DNA from: Parapristionchus giblindavisi
Lineage: Eukaryota > Nematoda > Chromadorea > Rhabditida > Diplogasteridae
NCBI GenBank assembly: GCA_943737045.1
Contig: CALSFV010000326.1
Coordinates: 248,001 to 312,000, forward strand
Length of the DNA stretch: 64,000 nt
Direction: 5' to 3'
Below the pieces are notes generated by a model that ran no database searches, was not told the origin of the DNA, and saw only the letters and a list, made by a program, of their open reading frames with translations. Below are positions 54,419 through 64,000 of this stretch, piece after piece (the stretch's first letter is position 1; every line of letters starts with the position of its first letter). The translations under genes were made by a program, and so were the position numbers.

Positions 54419-56984
54419 ATGGTCTACTTTTATCAAACGTAAGTACTTTATTCTGGTCAATCAATTTACATAAACCTTCCTTCCTTTTGTATTTCTTCCA
54501 ACATATGAGCCATTTAAGAGTGCTATCGTATCGTTTGCTTTTCCATTATATTTTTATTTAAGATAATTATTAAAAACTATCAAATTCAGGAAATGGGCCA
54601 GGTGTTTATACAGTCCATTCATTGATGAGGTAGACCACTTATCTTTTCTTCTTTATATATTTAATATATTATAATATTCATAGGAATCATCGTTAGATGA
54701 AACCCAATATCAGTCCTATTGTGTGACTGTTGATAGTGGAGAAAGTGTTCTACTTCGTCTATTACGCAACGATCAATGGTTATTGATTTGTATACTGTAT
54801 CGTTATTGATTGATTATTATTCAGGCAAGCTAAAACCTCTGAAGTATTGATGGACATTGATGATCTATCGTTCCTCTTTCATGATCTTAAGCGTGATTCA
54901 TTTGAAGATACTTGGGCTACTATTTCTGTCAATCGATTGATTGGAGAAAATAATAAAGAAGAGGAAGTCAGTTGATTTTCTGCTCTGACAATTGTAATCA
55001 AATCAATTTCAGCTATTATGTCAAACACTTTATTTATCCGATAATGAAGAAGGAAGATTAAGAATCGGAGCTTATTTGGGTGTATTCCTTAAAAGTGGAA
55101 GAGTAACTCATTATTCAAGAGTAATCGATACAAATACTTCTCATTCTTCATCTGATTATTCATTGATTGCATACCTCACCGTCGTAAATATTGACGACTG
55201 GTATTGTTTAATGCAAATATCTTTATTTTGTGAGTAGTAAACTCATTGTTTTATAGTGACCCCCGTATCCACGAAGGAGAAGAAACATTAGGTGATCAAC
55301 AAATATCGATTGATGATGGTATCGTTACAGTACCCAATGAGGTACGGTATTTTGTGTGACCATTATATCTGATTAATTATACACTATATACCTAGGTTCT
55401 ATCTCTTCATTCTCCATTCTTCTTTTCTCTGTTTTATGGAGATCATAAAGAAAGAAATGATTCTGAGATCAAAATAAAAGAAGTGAAAAAGGAAACTTTG
55501 AGAAATTTGATCAAATGCTGTGCCTTTGGACGCCATTACTGTAACCGCAGTTCGTTTTTCCTAATTCTACTTTGGTTATCTCCCATTTATTTTTCAACGA
55601 GTTACATACATCACGCTATCTGAGAAAATCCACATATGTGTGGTATTGACGAAAAATGAAATTTCTGGTTTTATGTATGATAATTACAGGCTCCATGAGT
55701 GAAGTACATTGGCACTTGGAAATATCTTCCAATTGAAAATTCGCATCAGGGGGTGCGTTTGGTGTAGTTTGGCGACTTTTCCTAATAAGTTTATTTCGAA
55801 TCCAATCGATTCGGGAGTGGGCGTAATCGACTCATTGGCCAATTCTAAGAAACTATTGCCGAGGAGAGTTTTTCGAGCAAAGGTCAACGAACGTTGGAAT
55901 TGGAAAAATAATTACATTAAATTAATTCTCACTATTTTCCCATGGCGAACTACAATTTTTTATTTGCTTAATAGCTTCTACATGTCATTACACATGTTCA
56001 ATTTAAAAAGTATAATTTTTAAAAAATTACAAGTTTATGAACGAATCAATTTTGTTCGCTGTATTCAATTGTGGTGAGGATTGGCGAGGTTTCCTAAAAA
56101 GTTTATTTCGAAACCAATCGATTGGGGAGTAGGCGCATTCGAATCCATGTCTAATTCTAAGAAACTATTGCTAGGGAGAGTTTTTTGATCAAAGGTCAAC
56201 GAACGCTGATATTGGGAATTTTCGAAAAAAATGTTTACATTATATTAATTCTCACTATTTTCCATAATTCTCTCTATGTAGAAGCGATTGAGCAAATAAA
56301 ATGTTTACATTCGCCATGGAAAATAGTGAGAATAAATTTAATATAAACATTTTTTTCGAAAATTCCCAATATCAGCGTTCGTTGACCTTTGATCGAAAAA
56401 CTCTCCTTAGCAATAGTTTCTTAGAATTAGACATGGATTCGAATGCGCCTACTCCCGAATCTATTGGTTTCGAAATAAACTTTTTAGGAAACCTCGCCAA
56501 TCCTCACCACAATTGAATACAGCGAACAAAATTGATTCGTTCACAAACTTGTAATTTTTTAAAAATTATACTTTTTAAATTGAAGATGTGTAATGACATG
56601 TAGAAGCTATTAAGCAAATAAAAAATTGTAGTTCGCCATGGGAAAATAGTGAGAATTAATTTAATGTAATTATTTTTCCAATTCCAACGTTCGTTGACCT
56701 TTGCTCGAAAAACTCTCCTCGGCAATAGTTTCTTAGAATTGGCCAAGGAGTCGATTACGCCCACTCCCGAATCGATTGGATTTGAAATAAACTTATTAGG
56801 GAAAGTCGCCAAACTACACTAAACGCGCCCCCTGATGCGAATTTTCAATTGGAAGATATTTCCAAGTACCAATGTACTTCACTCATGGAGCCTATAATTA
56901 TCATACATAAAACCGGAAAATTCATTTTTCGTCAATACCAAGAAAAAAATCGGTTGTTGAATTCTCTCAGATAGTGTGTTATAC

Positions 56985-57080
<96 letters not shown>

Positions 57081-58897
57081 TTTCAGCAATTGAGACACTT
57101 GCGAATCTACTTGATTTATCTGATCGTTGTGGTTATGAATTCAAGAGTGCTCTCTATCATGCCAATGAAGCTTTGCTCAAATCGTGTATAAGTGAATGGG
57201 ATTTCAAGCATATTCTCAAAGTTGTAAATCACTGCCAAAAATTGGATAATCAATTATTTGTACGTTTTTGAATTGCTGCCATTCCTCCAACCGATTTATT
57301 ACAGGTGAAAATCCTTGATCGATTTGTTGTTCCTAAATTATTGATTTCTTTTTACGATGATAATAAGGCTAGCTTTACCCCAGTCACTTCTTCACTTCAC
57401 ATGAATGTGAGCATTCTTTTATATTTATTATCATTATTCATTATTTATTACCATAATATTATCATTGTAATTACTTTAATATCATTTTTTTTCAGAGAAT
57501 GGTCTCGTTATTCTCTGTCGCTAGTGCTCGTACTAAGGTATGTATCTAGTATGTGTCTAGTTACTTTCTCTCCTTTATAGGTGTCCACGAAGCTTCATAA
57601 ACCGTTTGTTGACAAACATGATCATCACTAAAAAAAATCCCCCCCCCCTATGCTAATGATATCACGTTGGTCGACAAACGGTTTGTAAGCTTCATGGATA
57701 GGACCCATGGTCAAAAGTTTAGATAAGCTCTGCAAATCTGGTAATTAAAAAGGGACCCAGAACCCCAGCAGAGCTATATATTTGTTGATGATGCTTAAAA
57801 TATGTAGATTTCTTCTCCCTCTTATACCCCTTATATTGTTTCATGGACATAATGAGGACGGTACGCTAATATTAGGTTGATGACAAAGTGCATTTCTTAA
57901 TTATTATGGTTGAACCTCCGTGATCATTGTAATAGAATAGAAAATGTCGAGAATATTGCAGTATCCATATAAACTTTCCGAAATGTCCTATTCCGGAATT
58001 GATTTCCCGAAAAAAACTTTCCGAGATGTCCTTCTAGATATCGTATTTTCCCAATGGCTTTCCCAATTGGATTTTCCGAAATGTCCTTTTCCGAAACTTC
58101 GTTACCCAAACGGTATTTTCATTTTTTCCCCGAAATGTCTTATCACCGGATGTAGCAGGGTTAGAAGATACATTGATGAATCTACCCTGACGTTGTGGAG
58201 GTCAATTCAATTGGGGATGAAAACATGAGGCATTCTCAGTCGGACGACTAGATGGACTGACACGAAAACAACCCTAGGCTGGGGGGAAGAAGTGTCTCTC
58301 GAACATTGAGAGTAGTAAACCCTGCGAGAAACAACAAGCGAAATACGAGGATCCAAATATTGTAAAGAAATTTTCGCATCGACCTAATGGAATAGAATGT
58401 ATAGAAATAATGCAATATTAGTGAAAATATAATCCGAAAAGGGTAGTAAGAATGAAGGAAGTCTTATTCCAAGTCTCAATGATTGTCCAAATTAGTGACA
58501 CGATTAAATTATTACATCTTTTAAGGTTGTATTCGTATTCGAAGGAGGAAATATAACAGTTGAATTCCTTAACGAATTGTATCCGAATACCATTCGTGAC
58601 GTAATTGAGATATTGTCGAAAGAGAAATATCGGTTTCGTAATGCTAAAGTTATACCGAAATCGTGTGAACCTGATCCTCTAATGATTTTGTTGGGTATTC
58701 ATTCCGAAATTGCAAAAGTAGAAGAGCATACTAAATTCCTCATTTTCCCTGAGAATGTAATCAAAGTTGAGGTGGTTAAACCATTTCTCTCAATCGGTAT
58801 GTGTTGTACTAATCCCATTGGTTATGTTGTATCTGGTAATGATTTCTTCTATGCTAATGATATCAATACTCTCATCGATGTTATCGTACTCACATAA
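54419..58897 (+). CDS. MATH-BTB protein with C-terminal cyclophilin-like domain, paralogue 5 (complete)
   Basis: Eleven exons: 54419-54438, 54590-54629, 54684-54778, 54825-54966, 55013-55200, 55257-55341, 55396-55540, 57087-57259, 57305-57406, 57496-57537 and 58526-58897; 467 residues, unbroken. It is the best model of the family because the 20-bp start exon (MVYFYQ) is recognisable, nine bases after a TTATTCAG acceptor. Residues 20-162 are MATH-like (SYCVTVDSGESVLLRL, DTWATISVNRLIGENN, LIAYLTVVNI). Residues 165-260 are BTB (DQQISIDDGIVTVPNE, LHSPFFFSLFYGDHKE, ANLLDLSDRCGYEF). Residues 262-344 are post-BTB helices ending SVASARTK. Residues 345-467 start VVFVFEGGNITVEFLNELYP and end NPIGYVVSG...TLIDVIVLT. 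Intron 7 holds a 1.4-kb inverted-repeat element and a TA microsatellite; intron 10 holds a minisatellite. Confidence 0.88.
55609..56980. mobile_element. Hierarchical inverted-repeat element, copy 1, intron 7 of paralogue 5
   Basis: The outer ends ACGCTATCTGAGAAAAT and ATTCTCTCAGATAGTGTGT are inverted. Each arm contains two tandem versions of one module with AATTCTAAGAAACTATTGC and AAGGTCAACGAACG (A1 at about 55760-55905, A2 at about 56085-56210), and the right arm has both in reverse (A2' 56340-56500, A1' 56660-56815). The open frames 55709-56077 and 56504-56812 are the same arm sequence read from both sides. Related copy at 60345-61705. Confidence 0.8.
56985..57080. repeat. (TA)n microsatellite, intron 7 of paralogue 5
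   Basis: ACATACATACATACAT followed by about 40 TA units, ending just before the exon 8 acceptor. Confidence 0.95.
57585..57706. repeat. Inverted repeat in intron 10 of paralogue 5
   Basis: GAAGCTTCATAAACCGTTTG pairs with CAAACGGTTTGTAAGCTTC; a C-run lies in the loop. Confidence 0.75.
57965..58140. repeat. Dispersed TTCCGAAATGTCC minisatellite
   Basis: TTCCGAAATGTCCT occurs with small changes at about 57977, 58018, 58075 and 58130, spaced 40 to 57 bp, linked by TTCCCAATGG and ATTTTCCC words. Confidence 0.6.
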
Positions 58898-59543
58898 CCA
58901 CTTTCTTTATCTATTGTTTTGTTATTTTGTTACTTTATAATTTAAGATTATAATTTGATTCATCTGTGTAGTGTATCACATTGCATCTCCAAATATTCCA
59001 ATTACGTTTGACCTTTTTTTTAAAAATCAATTTGTAGTATTCTTGTTTCTTGTTAAATGCTCTGTAGTCCTTATGTTATTCCGTAATCTCATGACATTCT
59101 TTTACTAATATCACTGATGTTATCGTCCTCAATTAACTTCGTTATCGATTTTTTGTTTACTTTTTACTTTAACCTGATCATTCACAATTTGTTGTTCCTG
59201 TATGTTTGATGATGTATTGTTTATGGTAAAAAGTGTTTAATCAATTGATAGAAATATCGATTGATTGCCGATGGATTACAGTATTATGAATAATGAATGT
59301 TTTGAACTTGTTGGATGTTGTTCATCATTGTTACTCGTTGTCTTGTTGTTTCGTCTTTGAACATTGTTTATGTTATACTCTGTTTCACTTATTTACGATT
59401 TTGTAGTAAACAATTGAATGTTATTTTATCCTTCGTTGTTTATGATGGTTTCCATACCACTGTGATATTAATTATCGATTCATATCAATTGTCCATTCTT
59501 GAGTTTTTTTAAATGGAAATCGTGACTCGTTCAGATCACAGTA
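58898..59543. other. Spacer between paralogues 5 and 6
   Basis: No exon seen. 59380-59540 is homologous to 46320-46440 and 54290-54415 (TTTATGATGGTTTCCATACC), the conserved start flank of the family. Confidence 0.55.
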
Positions 59544-62500
59544 ATGGCCTTCTTTGATTTAGGGTGAGTACTTTATATTGATCAATCAATTTATTTGAAC
59601 CAGACCACACACTGAGAATAAGTATCAGCTCCTTCGGTATTCCTTAAAACATCTAAATCATTAATTAACGATATTATAAAACACTATCTGACATGGGAAT
59701 GGTGTGAACTCACATTTCCCGATTTTCACGAAAGTTGCAGGGAATACTAACTCGAATACGCTGATTCCAAATCTGCATTAAAAACCTGCGAAATGTTTTT
59801 CTGACGCGAGTTATAGCCCGGAAAAGAGCGATTTTTTTTACTTTTCAAGCCATTTTCAGTTGATTTTTCAGCTTTTTTCTCCATTCAATGTGAATTTTAT
59901 CGCTCTTCTCTTCTCTTATATTCTCGCTCAAATCCTAACTGCATCATTTTAAGGTGGTATGATGTTTTGCTGGTATTTAGGAAGGGGCTGGTTCGATTCC
60001 CCGGCAGTGAACTTCTTTTTTCTGATTCATGGGTGATAAAATGTTTTAAATGACAAAAGATCCCTCCGGAATACCAACAAAACATCGTAAGACTTGATCA
60101 CGAAGCAGCTTGGAGTGGAAAAAGATGATTATGATCATATTGCTTAAGAAAATCAGCTGAACAATCATTTGAAACATTAAAAAAATCACTTTTCGTCGGA
60201 CTATAACTCGCTCCAGAAAAACATTTCGCAGGTTTTTAAAGCAGATTTGAAATCAGCGCAGTCGATTTACTAAACCCTGCAATTTTCGTGAAAATCGGGA
60301 TATGTGAGTTCACACCATTCCCATGTGAGAGAATTGAACAACTGGAATATTTTTTGGTATCGATGAAAAATGAATGTTTCTGTTTTATGTGTGATAATTA
60401 CAGGCTCCATGAGTGAAGTACACTGGTACTTGGAAATTGCTTCCAATTGAAAATTCGCTTCAGGGGGTGACCACAGAACGATTTGGCGACTTTTCCTAAA
60501 AAGTTTATTTCGATGCTAATCGATTCTGGAGTGGGCGCAATGGACTCCTTGGCTAATTCTAAGAAACTATTGCTAAGGAGAGTTTTTCGATCAAAGATCA
60601 ACGAAGGCTGGAATCAGGAATTTTCGAAAAAAATTTCACATTAAATTAATTCTCACTATTTTCCCATGGAGAAAGTAAATTTTTTATTTGCTTAATTGCT
60701 TCTAAATATTATAACACGTCTTCAGTTTAAAAAGTGTAATTTATAAAAAATGGGAAATTTGTGTACGAATTTTGTCGTTGTTGTATGAATTATGATGATT
60801 AATTATGGTGACGGTAATTTCCTAATCGATTTTTTGTCGCTTTTCTGCTAGTTTCGTGCGTATTTCAACGCAATGACACAGGTATTCGGAGTGCAGCTGC
60901 AGTTGGGCAGTGTTGCTCACTATTCTAATCATCATTGTGATATAATTTTTATACTATTCACTTATTCGTATACGTGCTAAGATGTGTTATGATATGCAGA
61001 AGCGATTGAGCAAATAAAATATTCACATTCGCTATGGGAAAATAGTGAGAATTAATTTAATGTAAACATTTATTTTCGAAAATTCCCAATTCCAGCGTTC
61101 GTTGACCGTTAATCGAAAAACTCTCCTCAGCAATAGTTTCTTAGAATTAGACAAGGATTCGAATGCGCCCACTCCCAAATTGATTAGATTCGAAATAAAC
61201 TTTTTGTGAAACGTCGCCAATCCTCACCACAATTAAGTTCAACGAACAAAATTGATTCGTACACAAATTTCCCATTTTTTATAAATTACACTTTTTAAAC
61301 TGAAGACGTGTTATAATATTTAGAAGCAATTAAGCAAATAAAAAATTTACTTTCTCCATGGGAAAATAGTGAGAATTAATTTAATGTGAAATTTTTTTCG
61401 ACAATTCCTGATTCCAGCCTTCGTTGATCTTTGATCGAAAAACTCTCCTTAGCAATAGTTTCTTAGAATTAGCTAAGGAGTCCATTGCGCCCACTCCAGT
61501 ATCGATTGGCATCGAAATAAACTTTTTAGGAAAATTCGCCAAATCGTTCTGTGGTCACCCCCTGAAGCGAATTTTCAATTGGAAGCAATTTCCAAGTACC
61601 AGTGTACTTCACTCATGGAGCCTGTAATTATCACACATAAAACAGAAAAATTCATTTTTCATCGATACCGCACATATGTCGATTTTCTAAGATAGTGTGT
61701 TTTATATCGTTTGCTTGTTCATTATTTTTTTATATTAAAACCTTTAGGAGTTCTTTGAATTGGCTCAAATTTGTATACAATCCACTCGTTGATAAGGTAG
61801 ATCTGCTATCTTTTTTTACATCTTTAATGTTTATATTGTAACATAAACAGAAATCAATATCGTTGGATGAAACCCAATATCAGACCTATTGTGTGACTGT
61901 TGATAGTGGAGAAAGTGTACTACTTCGTCTTTTACTCCAAGATAAATGGTTATTGATTTGTGTACTGTATCGTTATTGATTGATTATTATTCAGGCAAAC
62001 TAAAACCTCTGAAGTATTGGTTGATGTTGATGATCTATCGTTCCTCTTTCATCGTCCTAAACATGATATATTGGAAGATACATGGGCGACTATTTCTGTC
62101 AATCGATCAATTGGAGAAAATAATGAAGAAGAAGAAGAGGTTAGTGTGTTTTGACTAATTCTTTTTTTTTGTAATATTCAAATCTATTAGTTATTATGCC
62201 AATCACTTCATTTATCCGATACTCAAGATGGAAGGCTGAGATTTGGATCATATTTAAGTGTATTCCTTAAAAGTGGAAGAGTAACTCAATTCTCAAGAGT
62301 AATCGATTCAAATTCTATCTATTCTTCATCTGATTATTCATTGATTGTATACCTTATCGTCCAAATTAAAGACTGGTACTGTGGATTGAAATATATTTGC
62401 TATTTTTTATTTTTTTTCACTTTATTTATAGCCGCTACCGTTGGATCTGCGAGGAAGGAAGAGTATTAGGTGATCAACAAATATTGATTGATGATGGTAT

Positions 62501-63271
62501 CGATACAGTACTCAAGGAGGTACGGTATTTTGTGTGACCATTATATCTGATTAATTATACACTATATACCTAGGTTCTTTCTCTTCATTCTCCCTTCTTC
62601 TTTTCTCTGTTTTATGGAGATCATAAAGAAAGAAATGATTCTGTGATCAGAATAGAAGAAGTGAAAAAGGAAACTTTGAGAAATTTAATCAAGTGTTGTG
62701 TCTTTGGACACTATTACGTTTTCTTCTGTTGGTTTTTTCCCCAATACCTCTTTTGTTATCTGCCATTTGTTTTTCAAAAATTCGTATAAATATACTTTTA
62801 GCAATTGAGAAACTTTCGAATTTACTTCATTTATGTCATCGTTATGGTTGCAACTACTTGATACCTCTCCATCTAATCAATGAAATTGTGCTCAAAAATT
62901 GTTATTGTAAATCAGATTTCAAATATATTCTTAAAATTGTAAATCACTGCCACAAATTGGATAATCAATTATTTGTACGTTTTTGAATTGCCTTCAACCG
63001 TTATTGTAATTATTACTATTATTATAGGTGAGGTTTCTTGATCGATTTGTTGTTCATCAATTATTGATTTCCTTTTACGATGATAATAAAGCTGACTTTA
63101 CTCCATTCACTTCTTCGCTTCACATGAATGTAAGTATTGTTTGCTGGTTGTTATTTATTTTCGTTACTTCTTATTTAATTTTTTTACCATAATATTATTG
63201 TAATTACTTTAATACCGTTTTTGTTTCAGAGAATGATCTCGCTGTTCTCTGTCGTTAGTGCTCGCACTAAG
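59544..63271 (+). CDS. MATH-BTB/cyclophilin-like paralogue 6, C-terminal exon beyond the window
   Basis: Exons: 59544-59563 (MAFFDL), 61748-61796, 61851-61948, 61995-62139, 62191-62375, 62432-62519, 62574-62727, 62802-62974, 63028-63129 and 63230-63271; 352 codons so far with no break. A TCGTTCAG acceptor lies nine bases before the ATG. MATH-like motifs: YCVTVDSGESVLLRL, DTWATISVNRSIGENNE, GSYLSVFLKSGRV. BTB motifs: DQQILIDDGID, LHSPFFFSVLYG-like (read LHSPFFFSLFYGDHKE), LSNLLHLCHRYGC. Then VRFLDRFVVHQLL and SVVSARTK, after which all relatives splice to the cyclophilin-like exon. That exon should lie to the right of 64000. Exon 7 uses the unusual donor TTCT/GTTGGT but keeps the 154-bp length. 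Intron 1 has swollen to 2.2 kb with two inverted-repeat elements. Confidence 0.82.
59692..60327. mobile_element. Inverted-repeat element with a tRNA-like box in the loop
   Basis: CATGGGAATGGTGTGAACTC at the left pairs with GAGTTCACACCATTCCCATG at the right; arms extend about 130 bp (AAACCTGCGAAATGTTTTTC). The loop contains GGCTGGTTCGATTCCCCGGC, like the T-arm/B box of a tRNA, followed by a T-run. Confidence 0.75.
60345..61705. mobile_element. Hierarchical inverted-repeat element, copy 2, intron 1 of paralogue 6
   Basis: Modules with AATTCTAAGAAACTATTGC occur at about 60555 (forward), and inverted at about 61135 and 61460. The outer GGCTCCATGAGTGAAGTACA and TGTACTTCACTCATGGAGCC are inverted at 60402 and 61602. 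The second forward module of copy 1 is replaced by unrelated sequence (60770-60990). Confidence 0.75.
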
Positions 63272-63377
63272 GTATGTCTCTATAGATAGTCAGAACTCCA
63301 GTAGAGCGTCTATAATGCTCAAAATATGTAGAATTTACCGTCTTCCATAAGACAATATGAGTGAAAAAACGGGGTGG

Positions 63378-63965
63378 ATATCAAATCCCAGGGGGGGGGG
63401 GGTGGACAATTCGGCAACGCCCATTTCAGCAACACAAAACGGTTGGGAGATGGCCTATGGCAACGAAAGTTGTACCATTGTTTATCAATAGGAGTGTAAG
63501 GTATTGTGCTTCCGTAACCGTCAGGAATCGCGAACTGATTTTTTTCAGTCGATCCATGACCCGGAAAAAAATTTATGATGCTCCGAGACCAAATATTAGT
63601 AGCCATTATATCAACAGTGAACCAACTTTTATCTTTCTGGATACCGTAACCTGAGCTACCGTAATCGCACCGGGGTTTGCAGTGAATTTCGCTACAATGT
63701 TATAGGGTACGGTAGTTCGGGTTACGGCAACTAGTATTTGATCTCAGGCCGTCATTAATTTTTCTACTTCAGCCATTTTCAACCATGAACCCCGGGTCAT
63801 GGGTCGACTGAAAAAAATCAGTTCGCGATTCCGGACGGTTACGGTAGTCCAATACCGTACACTCCTACTGATAACAATGGTACAACTTTTGTTGCCATAA
63901 GCCATCTCCCAACCGTTTTATGATCCGTTGCCGAATTGTCCACCCCCAAATCCCACGTCCACGCC
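63378..63965. mobile_element. Foldback element in intron 10 of paralogue 6
   Basis: GGTGGACAATTCGGCAACG (63402) pairs with CGTTGCCGAATTGTCCACC (63929). AATCGCGAACTGATTTTTTTCAG pairs with the CTGAAAAAAATCAGTTCGCG side (63808). The two arms are about 200 bp. A run of 13 G lies at the left edge. Confidence 0.8.
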
Positions 63966-64000
63966 CTTTCTTTATCCCGTGGGGTACGCCGTTTTTCTAT

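Noticed and set aside
55709..56077. 122-residue open frame in intron 7 of paralogue 5, mirrored at 56504-56812
   Set aside because: It falls entirely in the arms of an inverted-repeat element and is repeated, inverted and interrupted in copy 2 (60345-61705).
58220..58300. Resemblance to the C-terminal tail of an RTE-type LINE reverse transcriptase (RTTRWTD)
   Set aside because: Only about seven residues match loosely, stops follow at once and no RT motif lies nearby.

Overview
This is eukaryotic DNA, most likely from a nematode. The genes are cut into many short exons (42 to 190 bp) by small introns with GT...(T)TTCAG borders. MATH/BTB genes are clustered in tandem. Candidate spliced-leader acceptors (TTCAG or GACAG) lie 0 to 9 bases before several start codons. 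AT-rich introns full of GATTGATTG runs and scattered TACGGTA/CTACAGTA words would suit a rhabditid or diplogastrid such as Pristionchus, but the genus is a guess. All exon models were built by eye from splice signals, reading phase and comparison between the paralogues in the window.

Layout. 1-632: 3' end of a Gln/Ala/Ser-rich gene. 633-5010: largely empty, with a three-copy 150-bp tandem repeat. 5011-12503: a small BTB gene whose third intron holds a Penelope-like retroelement (5965-10335) with a GIY-YIG nuclease at its N-terminus and an identical truncated copy (10336-11689) in tandem. 13262-26913, 33946-37284, 39812-43431, 48097-51377, 54419-58897 and 59544 to beyond 63271 are six paralogues of one ten- or eleven-exon family. 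Each has a MATH-like region, a BTB domain, a post-BTB helical region and a C-terminal domain of about 125 residues that resembles a shortened cyclophilin fold. Four look intact (one runs off the right edge). Two carry frame-breaking lesions. 44252-46183 and 52216-54147 are two almost identical copies of a classical MATH-BTB gene.

Mobile DNA dominates the rest. A 7.7-kb element with a 10-bp target duplication (14932-22675) sits in intron 7 of the first paralogue. A 5-kb TA-flanked element (27194-32239) lies between two paralogues. Both contain spliced-looking fragments of unrelated host genes on the minus strand (NKAP/let-504, mitochondrial processing peptidase alpha, an RS-domain protein, and one unrecognised protein), so they look like gene-capturing transposons. 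A mariner fossil, hAT-like and Mutator-like MITEs, TA-flanked MITEs and several large foldback elements fill other introns. Because the paralogues keep the same intron positions, one paralogue often shows the empty site of an insertion seen in another.

The BTB proteins would be expected to act as CUL3 ubiquitin-ligase adaptors, with the MATH-like part binding substrate. That comes from family knowledge; nothing in the window tests it.
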